Positions 48,646 through 61,300 of a stretch of DNA of 64,000 nucleotides are shown in pieces. The number at the start of each line of letters is the position of its first letter. Position 1 is the first letter of the stretch. A program made the translations under genes and the position numbers. The notes beneath the pieces are model-generated. The model made no database searches, was not told the origin of the DNA, and was given only the letters and a program-made list of their open reading frames with translations. Origin of the DNA: Nemertoderma westbladi (taxonomy: Eukaryota > Xenacoelomorpha > Nemertodermatida > Nemertodermatidae); the NCBI GenBank assembly GCA_032718475.1, contig JAUCBJ010002409.1, forward strand, positions 1 through 64,000, given 5' to 3'.

Positions 48646-51600
48646 AACTTTTCACGGCAAAGTTTGCCAGAAAGTGAAACTTTATATTCTAACTGCATTT
48701 GAAAAAATGTCCTAAAGGTGACCGAATTTTTATATTTTTTCTGATTCTCAAGAGAAATAACACGGAAAAAACATTGATCTGTACTACATTTTTACATATC
48801 GGAATGTTTCTTCTCTCAATAACGGCCGATAAATTTTTGGGGCACTTAATGGTTTCATGTGCAGAAATTATCGTTCTTTCTATCCATCGATATCGCGGGT
48901 TCCCGCACGTATGGTGGTACATCGGTCAATATGGTTGGCAGCGACCCATGTGCACGTGACACTTGTTTATTGTTTTGATTAGAAATTGCCTACCACTGTT
49001 AGTTGTAGCCTTGTAGTAGAGTTGATAATAGACTTGATAAATAAGACCTGATAATAAATAATAAATTAAATTATCGATGTTTGAGGATCGGTGTTAAATA
49101 ACATAACAAAGGTGATAAAACACTGAATGATTCAACTTTAACATAATTATTAATAATGAAGTATTTATTGTTTAATATATTTTTTAATTTACATTGAGTA
49201 ATAAATACTGTTACTGACTAGAAGTAATCTGTAGTACAGGACTCCCTCTTCTACGTCGACAAGCAAAAACTACCAGAATAACGATAATTACTACACGAAA
49301 TTAGCTACGTCTCAACAATTAGATCACAAACAAACATGTAAAACCAGTCGTCTATCACATAAACAATATAATTTATAATAAATAAAAAAACACGAAATGA
49401 CAATAATATACCAGAATTAATTAATATTAATTAATATGTTAGTAATAATAAATATAAAATGAAACCAACGAAACAGTTTCATTAAAAGCATCAAATGGAG
49501 TAATAACTATTTACATAAATACGTGTATGTAAAGTAGCACTTTACAGTGTCCTGATCCGAGTAGTTTGTTACACGAACGAACATAGAGAGTGGAAATAAA
49601 GCCACGAGGTACAGGATACTGCAAACTACTTTGTAGTAAGTATGTATGTAGTTTTCATGACCTACTATTAGTAGGTCATATATACATATATTCCAAAATT
49701 GCAACACTACAAAACGACTGCCGATGAAAAGTTTCTTATAAAACAATTCTTTTTTAAAAATTGTGATATGGTAACGGTTGTAACGGTAACCTGGTAACAA
49801 GTTGTTCAGGCATACAAATGACGCCGGCGAATAATGTTATACAAAGGCCTTGACAGTCAATAATCGTTAAGTAATGTTGATATTTTGTAATAAATAATAA
49901 TAAATGTAAAAGTTCACCGTTCATACGTACAATAATTAGCACCTTCAATCAATTAACGACTCCCTTCCTATTCGAAGACATTTCATTGGACAGTTATCCT
50001 TGATTACGTAACACATTATATAAACCAATCGACTGTAACACATATATTATAGTAGTAATATAAAGGAATTAGGGTTACTTTACGGGGGAGTTAGTAAAGT
50101 TTAGTTCAACTGCCAGGACAGGACGCAGGGGTACGGAATCGTTCACTTTGCGGAAATTTTTTTAATCAAAAGTAACGCCGTTTTCTTGTGAAATTTATTA
50201 AAAACAAATACGAGTACAAAATCGTAGTTTCCATATAATTTTACACAAATAATGTGAGATGAAAATAATGGTAATATGAATAATAATAATATAAATAATG
50301 GCAAAAATTTCCAAATATAGGAATTTAGAAATCCGGATCCGGATTGTTACGATGTAACAATAGATGTAATAATTCCGAAATAGATTGTAACACTGAATTA
50401 GCAGGATGTTTCCACAGTTTGTTCGGTAGTCACGAAACCCTCAAACACAGTTAATTTATAAGTTTAATGTGTTAAATATGAAGTTTGAAATTATCCAAGT
50501 ATATCATATCAGTGTGTTTGTGTTACAAACTATATCGGAATAAATATTAAAAACCTAATTATATTGACAATATAACAAACAATAACAATACGGAATTAAA
50601 CAGCATTAGGGGAACTGCCAATCAATCTATAAAATATATTTAAAAAACATTTAGGCCCTCCTTAAAGCGCTGACCATTATTTACTACCGACTAAATAATA
50701 ACGCAGTAATTATAAAGTTTGTAAAATTCATTCAGGAAAAAGTAGCACATTAATCTTATTCATAATAAATTTGTATCCTATTGCGTTTGGGTATATTTGT
50801 ATGTACAATGGTACTGTTAGCGGTTTATATCACAAACAATATCATCATAGACATAACAATAATCAGAAGCATTGAGTTTCTGCCCTTTTCTATACGATAG
50901 GTAGGAAAACTAGTGTATATTTTTGGAAATTTGCGAATATTATACATTAATATGACATTTTTATAGTTTCTGAGATATAATTTAATATATTATATAAAAT
51001 AAATGAATCACTTGTGTAATTCAATGGTATTAAAGTCGATTCTATAATTTTTGGTGGAGTTAATGTTATATGATTGTTAAGTGAGATACGACGGGGTGCA
51101 GCCATACAGTGATAGAAAGATGATTGAATGCCAGGTTACATCGTCACTAGAGACTAATATAGTATATATTTTCCCTGAAATACCCTTCGCGTAGCACGTG
51201 AGAGGTTGAGTTTCCAGAATTAATTATATAAAATAGGGAAGTTACACCTTCGCAAAGCTAATAGGAGACAGAGCTAAGATGTTAATGCTAATAATGACCT
51301 GCACTGACGTCTGCGATTAAATTTGCTACTCCAACCAAATTTCTGAACTCCATTCACAATAATTACTATATGTTCTAGCTAATTAAATGTTAATGGCACG
51401 CCACATAGAAGGGATGGAAGGGAGGTACTGGGTTACAGAGAGGTGTGCCCCCACCACAGGGGGCACCTGGTCACAGGGAGAGGGGATGATTATACCTCAG
51501 CACAAGGGGGCAGCGGTTTCACCGCTGAAGGGGACTCTGATGCCCCCACCGCAAGGGGGAACTATAATGCCCCTACACCATAAATTACTGCTAAATATAG

Positions 51601-51648
51601 TTAATAATATAAAATATAGGACAACTAAAAATTGCCATAATAAAGTGT
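48646..51648. other. AT-rich DNA, probable 3' UTR or downstream region of the MAP4K4-like gene
   Basis: No frame with recognisable protein similarity. Near 51420-51570 there is a GC-rich patch with repeated CCCCC/GGGGG words (CCCCCACC, AAGGGGG). The rest is AT-rich. It could be a long 3' UTR of the minus-strand gene or plain intergenic DNA. Confidence 0.5.
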
Positions 51649-51653
51649 TTATT
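51648..51653 (-). terminator. AATAAA overlapping the stop codon of the MAP4K4-like gene
   Basis: On the minus strand AATAAA spans 51653-51648 and contains the stop codon TAA (51651-51649). If used as the polyadenylation signal it would leave almost no 3' UTR. A chance match is possible, and other AT-rich candidates lie further downstream. Confidence 0.3.
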
Positions 51654-54600
51654 GTGGAAGGGCGGGGAAGTTTGAACCTAAAGGTCGTTGTAGCGAAGGT
51701 TTATTCAGAGTCAATATGTAGATATGGGAGGAGCCGTTACGGAGACTGTTACTGAAGAAGACCTTGTCGTTACGACAACACAGATAGGTAAGTTTACTGC
51801 GACTCTTGTGCATAAAGACCCCGTCGAGATGACCGGTGTGCACATCGCGGATCTCGATGGCTCGGTCCCCCCACCCGAGGACGTGGCCCGTATCGATGTA
51901 GGTCACCGAACTGGGCAGCTCCCCCCATTGGAGCACAACGTCCTTGTAGACCCCGCTGGACGTGTCCACGTAGGCGCCCTCGTTATCGTAACACACCAGC
52001 AGTTTCTTACCCTCGGATTGGGGCAGAACGACGATGCATTGTGGCTCGATGTCCTTGGAGTCGTTGGTACGCGGTAGGAAGATGTCCCTATCCACTCCCG
52101 ATTGCAGGTCGATCGTGTGGAACCCACGGTTACTCCCGTAGACAACCTTATACTTGGAGTCGTCCTCGATGGCGAGATCAACAATGAGCGGTTCTTTACC
52201 GAAGACAGGGACGCTCTTGAACGCCATGAACTTATTATAGGGTTTCTGAGCCCAGGCGTAGACTTCGATACGGTGCTTGAGAGCGATGGGTAGGAACTTA
52301 ATGAGGTCGAGGTTGATGAACTTGTAGTGGAGACAGCCTTCGAGATCCCCGATGGTCATATAGGGCGGAGCACCTCGACCCAGACGTGTATCCTCACTGC
52401 CGCTAGCGGCTGATATCGGCTCCTTACTGATCTTGGCCTTCAACCAGGCCAGGTTGTAGACCCTAATCTTGTTGTTCTTCCCGGATATAGTGATCAGCAC
52501 CTGAAGCTCTCCCTCCACGACGTCCATCTGCTTGAATCGACGGCCCTTGACCAGGGAGTAGGTCTTCCCTTGCCCGCTCCTGTCCAGTAGACTCAGCCCG
52601 TCCTCTGTACCCACCAACAGATTGACTCCCCACAACGCCGCGCTCAGAACACCCGAACCGAATCGCTTCTTGTATTTGTGGATCTGTGGCATCTCGTCGA
52701 CGCCCTCGTGCGACGAGATGTTGACGCTGACGTCCTGGATCGAGGACTTCCGTTGCTGCGGGGTCGCGGGGGAAGGCGCCGCTCCGAAACCGAACGCGAG
52801 GAAACTCCGGTTGGGCGTGGCCGCGAGGGGGCGCTGGGTGCGGGGGGGCATCTCGGAGGAGGTGCGTCGACGGGCGCTAGGGGGCGTCACCTGGTGCGGC
52901 AGGACGTCCGGTAGGACATTGGATTGACTGCGGCCGCGCATGTCGGGAGTGGAGGAGGCGGACGATGTATCGCTGAGTCGACGTCGTCGACCGGGGGGCG
53001 TAGATGAACCGGTCGAGGTATCGCCTCCCCCCATCGAGGAGGAGCCCCCTTCCCCCCCGCTGACCCCCAACTCGGCGAAGCTCTCAGGCAGCGGTTTGGG
53101 GGGCCCGCTCGCCAACATTGTGCCGTCGTTGTTTATCCGACCAGCCGGCTCGCTTCCCTCCTCCTCACTATCTTCTTCATCGGATGAGGGCGCAGTGTGG
53201 GCGTTGTTCGGCGCGGCGTGGGCGCTAGGGGGCGAGGGCGTGGACAGCTGTAGCGCGGACGGCCGACAGATGGCGTCTAGCACCTCGCTGGGCTGGAGGT
53301 TCCGGTACTCCGGGGTGCTATGCTGCCTGACCGGCGGTACCGGGGGCGGCCCGTCCGGCTCCGACGGCTTCGGACCCGGACTCGCGTCGGAATCCGAGGA
53401 TACCAGCGGCCCGTCCAGGAATATCGCGTTGCTCCAGGGCTGCGCGGCCTCGCCCCCAGGTCGTTGACCCTCGCCGTCCTCAGGGTGTTGACCTTGACCG
53501 CCCTGAGGTCGCTGACCTTTCATACTCTCCTGCAGTTCCCGCCAGTCCTGCTCCAACTGCGACCGATTGTGTTCGAGACTTTTCTGCTGATTTCTGCGTC
53601 GCCGGTCTTCAGAAGTTTCCCCCTCGTTGCGGCATATGTCGCCGGATGGTTGTCTAGCAACACTATGGTCGTTGGATTGTTGCTTAGCAACAATGTGGTC
53701 ACCGGATGGTCTAGCAACAATGTGGTCACCGGATGGTCTAGCAACAATGTGGTCGCTGGAGGGTTGCCTAACAACTGCGTGGTCACTAGATGCTTGCTTA
53801 GCAACAATGTGGTCACTGGATGGTTGCCTAACAACAATGTGATCGCTCGATTGTTGTCTAGCAACAATGTGGTCGACGGATGGTTGTCTAGGATTCCCAC
53901 GCCGTGGACTACCAATGACACTAGACTCAGACCGGGATTCATTCCGTCTGTCCAACAACTCGTGGACTCTGGAGCCGGCTATCTCGTCTAACTTCTCAGC
54001 CGGTACGGTAGCCGCTCGGGCCCGTCGAGCCTCGGCCAACTCCACAGCTCGCGAAGAGGCAATCTCCTTCAATCTAGAAAAATACCGGTAATAAAAGTTT
54101 ACATAAACCTAGAGATTTAAGAGAGTTTAACTGAATTAAGTGAATTAACGTTTGTGGAAGTCTTGGGAGAGATCAACTAAAGAGCACAGCGCGGGCAAGT
54201 AGGTAAACTTAGATCGGGCTTAACGATACATCATATCAACCAAATCTACTGTAATAAGTTAATGTAATAAGGTGCGGAGGTGAGATAGGAACAAATCAGA
54301 AGGAAGACAGACAAACTGAGGAGACCGTAGCGGCCAAACACTCGGAGACATGGGGGGAAACTGGACGCATTTATACGTTATTTTAACCAAAACAATAAAC
54401 TAAACACAATAGAACAGGTTAACCGGTACGGTTTTATTTTTGAGAATAATCAGCTGTTATTTGCGTCGAATTTCCCCTAGAGAGGGATTAATTTTTATTG
54501 CGTCCAGTTTCCCCCCCTATCTGAACACTCATATACGGCTATGTATGTATATTGTAAACTCTCCCTGATTAAGTACGAATGTTCCATCTCTTTGGATGTG

Positions 54601-56257
54601 GAGCATCTCGCTCTATATGGATGATGGGAAAATAATCCTTATACCTCTGGGATTCACGACAATGAAACATAATTCTTTAGCACAAACCCTAATCTAACAA
54701 ACACAGGGAAAGGCGATATGAAACAAACTATATTCCATGACATAACAACCCGTGGAACGAGGATATATTAATTATATATAATCCATTTGTATACCGGTAC
54801 TTTATTATACAAAAATATACTTGGGAACGATACAATTCACTTGAATGTAATATATTGTGTTACCTGTTTGAATTGTCTGGAGGCGAGTTGTAGGGATCCT
54901 GTTTGGTGCGGTTGAGGTCACTGACCCGGACCCATGGTTCGTTACTGGGACACAATTCGGTGGAGTCGGAATGAACGAGACCCGGTTGGGTCTTGGTGAG
55001 AGTGGACGAGTCGTTGCTAGACAACCCCCGCCCGTTGCCGGGGGGACCCCCGCGATGGATGCGCTCGTCTCGCGGGGCGGGTTGGTCGATGCGAGCGCTG
55101 ATAGCGTGGGGATCGATTAGCGACACGGGTCTCGCGGAACCCGGGAGCGCGTTGCTAGCGTGGGGATCCACCAAGGATACCGGTCTACCGGAAACCGGGG
55201 AAACCAGCTGGCCCGAAGTGAATCCGATGGGGGGCGACTCTCTGGTGGGCGTGATGACGTCATCAGCTGTGTACCGACGCTCGGGTATCGGCGGGCCGGT
55301 AGGAGACACGTCAACCTGCGACGGCTGGGGCTGGCGAGCAGTGATGTCAGCCCGAGGGGCGGCATGGGGTTCCTGGAGTTGTTTGGGAGCCCCTCTGGGG
55401 TGATCGGCAACACCTCTCGATGACTCACCAATCCCTCTTTGTGGCGCACCCATCCCCCTTGGTGACTCACCCACCCCCCTTGGTGACTCACCCATCCTTC
55501 TTTGAAACTCTGGAATCCCTCTCGGTGACTCACCAATCCCTCTCTGTGACTCACCAATCCCTCTATGTGACTCACCAATCCCTCTCTGTGACTCACCAAT
55601 CCCTCTCTGTGACTCACCAATCCCTCTATGTGACTCACCAATCCCTCTCTGTGACTCACCAACCCCTCTATGTTGCTCAGCAACCCCTCTATGTGACTCA
55701 CCCATCCCCCTTTTCGGTTCTTGTACGACCTTATTCTCATTAAACCGCCTATGTTGCTCTGCGGCGCGCGCTATTGGGCCACCACCATCGCTGCGCTGGC
55801 TGAGCGCAGCCCCACCACTGTGTCTCCTATTAGCCGGTACCGCATGCCCCCCACCATGCCCCCCACCGCCACCAGCCCCACCTACACTCGCGCGATGACC
55901 TACAGGTATCTGACTCCGGGGTATACCCGCTTGGAACCGCGACAAACCGGCCTGCGGCATGGCTGGCTTCACTATGGGAGGCTGACTCTGATTGTGCTGA
56001 CTCTGTCTGCCCTGGCGCCCCAACTGCCGGCCTTGCTGCGGCTGCTGTGGCGCCGCTTTGGGCTCCATTATATCCGCGAACCGCTGCCGTATCTCTCTCT
56101 CCTTTGGGGCCTGCAGCACCGACGGCAGTTCGTTCCCTACATCCTCTTCACTGTCACTTCCGTTCCGCCCTTCTCCCTCTCGAGCTGCCAGCTCCTCTCG
56201 ATCCTGGCGTCTCCGCGTTTTATGACGATCTATGTGCTCCTTCAGTTGGAGTTTTAC
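51649..56257 (-). CDS. MAP4K4/TNIK/MINK1/Misshapen-type Ste20 kinase, C-terminal two exons (linker and CNH domain)
   Basis: Germinal-centre-kinase-IV proteins signal to JNK and the cytoskeleton and bind small GTPases of the Rap class through a C-terminal citron homology (CNH) domain. Exon 54864-56257 opens in frame with VKLQLKEHIDR, the block that follows the kinase domain in MAP4K4/TNIK. It joins (AG|A, Arg) to exon 51649-54073. The last about 360 residues form the CNH domain: QIHKYKKRFG, ALWGVNLLVGTEDGL, LLDRSGQGK, QMDVVEG, TIGDLEGCLHYK, KPYNKFMAFKS, LLVCYDNEGAYV, VVLQWGELPSSVTYI, AIEIRDVHTGHLDGVFMHK and NDKVFFSN. The linker is disordered and repeat-rich, not the long Glu/Arg coiled coil of vertebrate relatives. 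The kinase exons are not seen and should lie right of the window. The paralogue is not decided. Confidence 0.9.
53640..53890 (-). repeat. coding minisatellite in the MAP4K4-like linker (SSDHIVARQ-type repeats)
   Basis: About eight imperfect units of 27-36 bp encode (Q/P)SSDHIVA(R/K)Q-like repeats. On the plus strand, units contain palindromic words such as GTTGCTTAGCAAC and GTTGTCTAGCAAC. All length variants are multiples of three. Confidence 0.8.
54074..54863 (-). other. intron of the MAP4K4-like gene
   Basis: Donor GTAACA (54863) to acceptor TTTCTAG (54074). AT-rich, without recognisable repeats or genes. Near 54345-54510 a short sequence about GTTTCCCC/GGGGGAAACTGGACGC occurs in both orientations, suggesting a small inverted repeat. 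Confidence 0.75.
55415..55705 (-). repeat. 21-bp coding minisatellite in the MAP4K4-like linker (GESQRGI repeats)
   Basis: About thirteen 21-bp units (plus-strand GTGACTCACCAATCCCTCT plus two bases) encode the heptad G-E-S-(Q/H/P)-R-G-(I/V). The frame is preserved throughout, so the repeat is translated. Confidence 0.88.
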
Positions 56258-57690
56258 CTAAAAATTAATTGAGTAATATAATAATTTAACACCGAACGTT
56301 CAGATATTAAACAGTTGTAGAGTACCGTAATTATTTATCGGGATATTTCACGTGCCAATATTACTGGCACTTTTCATATGCTAATAATATGATACCAACA
56401 CTCACCACTTACAGCATCGTATAAAAAATTGGTTTATTCCAACCTCAATGTCCGATTTAATTGGGTTGACAGATCAGTATAGAGTGATTAGATATTGAGA
56501 TAGTTAACATTCCGGCTTCAATTATTAATAATTAATTTATTAATTGTGGCGTTCAATACATTTTGTGGCATATCTCGATAACTAATCACTATCTACACCT
56601 ATTATGAAGGTTTCGAGGTCGACTCCCACTAAATGAAGACAAACAGTTGCTTGTCATCGAATCTAGTTGATCGAGTTACAAAATCTCAAAATGTTGTACA
56701 TAAAAATCAATATATAAAAATCGCTACAAATGTGAAAATAAGGCCTAGGAGTGAAAATAAGTCAATTTTAATAACCGTTTTACGCAGATGAAGATATATT
56801 ATAGCGATTTTTTTCTCATTAGGCCTAATAAAAACCCAAGTACTGCGAACAATGTACAACAACAAATACCCAAGTAGGGCCTATATTGTGTTCGTGTGAA
56901 GTTCAGTGGCTAAACATATTCTCTCAAACTCAAAGTTAATTATTTCAAAAATAGTGAGAAAAATTTGTGTAGTTTTTGGCTGATTTTGGGTAAAAAAATC
57001 ACAACTGATATTTGTCACATGGCGAAAATCAACCAAGTGTAAGCAGAATAATGTACAATACGGGTTTGCTCTGAATAAGCAAACCCTTTTTATGAACATC
57101 GCTAGTTTGGCAATTCATTAAGTAATTGTTGGTACAGTTTGAATTGGTTTGCGTTATTTTACATTTTTACTATAAAACACTATAGGCCTATATAATACGT
57201 GACATGTGCTGCACCCAGGGTTGTTTCTGGCATTATCAATGGAAAATGGGGTATAGTTTTTTGTATTTTCCATTATTTTTTGGCCCAATGAAAATGGACT
57301 GTATGCTAAATCACTTGGTACTTGGAATCAGTTTAAATTAATATATAAGATAATAATAATATATTTTAACTAATGATATTATTATTAAGACTACTACTAA
57401 TAATAATATAGATTCCAAAATAAACCATGAAATTTATACAACAAACATCTAATCTAATCTGGAATCTACAACATGCTACAGCAGAACAGCCTGCTACGGC
57501 CGTTCGATTAAAGGCCCCTCCTATTTTGTTTCACCACCAAACTTAAGATTGCGAACAGTTCATGTTAGTTATTGCGCGGAGCACTGCTAGTGGGGTCGCT
57601 TAAGGTGAAAATCGTTAATTGCCGGACAAAAGCATGAAAATATGACTATATATGTAAAAAAATGTGTAGATTAATCTGAGCCTGTGTACC
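56258..57690 (-). other. intron of the MAP4K4-like gene, no feature seen
   Basis: AT-rich intron DNA upstream (minus strand) of the acceptor TTTTTAG at 56258. No gene or array recognised. Confidence 0.6.
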
Positions 57691-57831
57691 AAAAAAATTG
57701 ACTACTTCCCTAGCAACAGGGTGACTTTTACATAGCAACCGGGTAAAATTGGTCATTTCTGTTATTGAAACTCACCATATACAAAAATTACGATTATATA
57801 ACTGGTTTAGTTTATAATATAAGTCTGTAGA

Positions 57832-58160
57832 CGTTTCCATAGCAACAAGGAGACCTTTACCTAGCAACCTATCTATATTTAATGGAATTATGATTGAAAC
57901 TTGGGATAATCAACCTGACTAGCAATAGAAGATGGTTAGTGATGACATAGGCGCTGATACACGTTTCCTTAGTAACCGGGGACCTTTCCCTAGCAACCGT
58001 TGTATATTTAATGAAATTATGATTGAAACTTGGGATAATCAACCTGTCTAGCAATATAAGATTGTTAGTAATAACATTGGCGCTGATACACGTGTCCATA
58101 GCAACAAGGTGACCTTTCCCTAGGAACTGCCTGAAATTTAGTGTAATTAATATTGGAACT
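57832..58160. repeat. 130-bp degenerate tandem repeat with X-box-like words (about 2.5 copies)
   Basis: Units start at 57832, 57962 and 58091 with CGTTTCCATAGCAACAAGG or close variants, and share GAAACTTGGGATAATCAACC and GGCGCTGATACACG. A more diverged unit begins near 57705. The word GTTTCCATAGCAAC fits the RFX X-box pattern. Confidence 0.8.
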
Positions 58161-58316
58161 GGAGATAAACAGATAAAGATTTGATCTGGAGATAAAGATT
58201 TTGGCTTTATGAGGATAATGTGTTTATACATCAAATACACAGCCACAAAACTGTAAATTAAAATTATTTAGTATTATAGTTATACCAATTCTTTTAATTA
58301 TACGAATCATATGTAA

Positions 58317-61300
58317 TCAATAACAAGAGCAAGTGCATGTGCATAATTCTGTGCATTTAAACCCAGCCTTCCCACACTTGCAGTTTGTGCAATTGCGCTT
58401 TTTGCATGCACATTTAATGAGTTCGTGGCACATCGTTGCAGCGTCTGGCAGTGAGCTCCAGACGGGATTCCATTGAGTAGTAAATACCCAACCGAAATCT
58501 GCTGGTGAAGGAAGTATCGGTTTGTCCTGTGTGCAGACTGCCCAAACGCTGGCTTGATATGTAGCCCGCATCACATGTTGGTAAAGGGCGTGTTGAGTTG
58601 GTGGCAAGCGATCAATCACGCAGTTGCGTTTGGTGAATAGATCCCGTCTTGTATTATTTATACTCGTTCTGTTTGATTTTTTGTCATACATACGTATAAC
58701 AAATTTTTCCAACGCTTTGAATTCTACACTTTCGATTCCATTTGGGAAGGGATTAAATGGCTGATCGTATACTGCCTTGAAAGTTGATGTGATTTCTGGC
58801 ATGGCCAACCAAGTTTCCAAGCAGTTATTTTGCCAATATTTCTGAAGTGGGACACGGTGTCACAGCCACTAAGGGCATGGAACATCAATAAACCCTTTGA
58901 TTTGTCCTCACCTAACTTTTGGGATATATTATTCACATTAAAATATTTAAAATGTTTTCCAGAACCGAATGCTAACCATATGTTCAGACTGGGATGATTG
59001 GATATTAAATAGAAGTGAACTCCGATCAGTATTACTAAAACGTCTGTATCACCTGTGCGCACAATGATATTTGTAGCCCCCATTGACAATGCATGCTGTA
59101 TGTGTACTATAATGCGGGTGTCAGCTTCTTCGTGTGAGCAATTTCCCATAATGGTGCCTCGACTATCCTGACAGAGCACATCTTCTTCCAATGTTGAGTA
59201 AATATATTTCCCTTCTGGGTATTTTTCTAGAATAATTGATTTGGATAAGTAGTTGAACAACTCGTTTTTATTATTAGAGTTCCTTAAGAAATCCATCCAA
59301 TTTGCTGGAATTTTGGTTTTATCCTTAATGTTAATTTGGTTTCCACTACCACGTAAGTTTCTGATACCCATTTTCAAGCTTTCATGGCAGTATCTGTCAA
59401 AAACAAAGTCAACCCTGTCAGAATTGTTCAATTCGTGCTTTATATGAGGTATTATTTTATTAGTTAAATAGTCTTGTATGGTGGAACATCCTATAGGTCG
59501 AAGGCAATGAACTATGAAAGGTGCATCAAAGACTTTAGCATGAAAATACTCAGGGACATCAACACTATATGTTGTATCAAAAACCTTTAATATGTCAGAT
59601 TTAGTCCCATAATTGATGTCACCATACTGTGAAAGTGAAGGTGGATAAGGGTGATTCTCATGAGCAAAGAAGACAGACGGATCTCCTTTTCGGGTTTGAT
59701 TCGCAATAAAGAGTTTTCCAAACAATGATGCGTCGGATCGAACCTCAGACATGCGTTTGTTCTTTACATTAGAGAGTCTAGGCGATTTAAAAGTTGGAAA
59801 CGAGTTGGATTTAATGACATCTTTGAACGGCCTTACATTATTAACTAAAACATCAGTTACAAAATTAGTATATTGTATCTTGCCACATTCTTCAATTTTA
59901 CTTATGGTATTAACTACAGAGTCAGGAGCATATGCTTGACTTGGTATCAATATGAGTTTGTCAGATTTTGAAATAAATGGGTTACCGTGTTCCTTAATGG
60001 TAATTACCAGATTATTGACATCATTTTGAAATGACTTTTGGAAAGCTATTGTTTCTTCATGGTGTTTTTTATCTGTGAGTGACAGATTTGTTCTTGAGTC
60101 TATTGTTGTCTCGAATTTGCCAATCAATCTAGCAAGTTCCGGTCCGGCTAAGAGCCACCTTCGAAATCCTGCTTCATTCTCAGTAAGACCAATCACACCA
60201 CCACTACCTTTAACTTTTTCATTTTCCTGTTCATGAGCTTGGTCGAGAGGTATAGCTGAGAAACGTCGACTTGACTTCGATGCAACCCAATTTCCTTTAT
60301 TAAACACTTCGAATATGGTTTGTGGGAGAGACTTCATATCTAACAGAAATACACTTACCCATCGACTGTAGTGGTAATGGTCTAAACTAAAAAAGTAAAC
60401 AACTAGAGTCTCTAAACAACTTATGAATAGTTGGAAATTTTTCTCTCTGTGAGCTCGAATAAATACTAGAATTAGCCTCTGAATTCTCAAAATGAAGTCG
60501 TAGAACTGAAAGGTTGGATGCTCTGTTGCCATTAAGTCTCTCCAGTCTGAAAATGAATAACTATCAATGTGATTTGTATTCTCGAATTCTGAAAAGGCTT
60601 CAATCTGCATATGCTTGACTTGGTATCAATATGAGTTTGTCAGATTTTGAAATAAATGGGTTACCGTGTTCCTTAATGGTAATTACCAGATTATTGACAT
60701 CATTTTGAAATGACTTTTGGAAAGCTATTGTTTCTTCATGGTGTTTTTTATCTGTGAGTGACAGATTTGTTCTTGAGTCTATTGTTGTCTCGAATTTGCC
60801 AATCAATCTAGCAAGTTCCGGTCCGGCTAAGAGCCACCTTCGAAATCCTGCTTCATTCTCAGTAAGACCAATCACACCACCACTACCTTTAACTTTTTCA
60901 TTTTCCTGTTCATGAGCTTGGTCGAGAGGTATAGCTGAGAAACGTCGACTTGACTTCGATGCAACCCAATTTCCTTTATTAAACACTTCGAATATGGTTT
61001 GTGGGAGAGACTTCATATCTAACAGAAATACACTTACCCATCGACTGTAGTGGTAATGGTCTAAACTAAAAAAGTAAACAACTAGAGTCTCTAAACAACT
61101 TATGAATAGTTGGAAATTTTTCTCTCTGTGAGCTCGAATAAATACTAGAATTAGCCTCTGAATTCTCAAAATGAAGTCGTAGAACTGAAAGGTTGGATGC
61201 TCTGTTGCCATTAAGTCTCTCCAGTCTGAAAATGAATAACTATCAATGTGATTTGTATTCTCGAATTCTGAAAAGGCTTCAATCTGCAATAATGTCAATG

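Noticed and set aside
51724-53991. Plus-strand frames over the kinase gene exon (for example 52940-53467, 53320-53991)
   Set aside because: The minus strand encodes an unmistakable CNH domain in one continuous frame; plus-strand frames are GC-rich antisense shadows.
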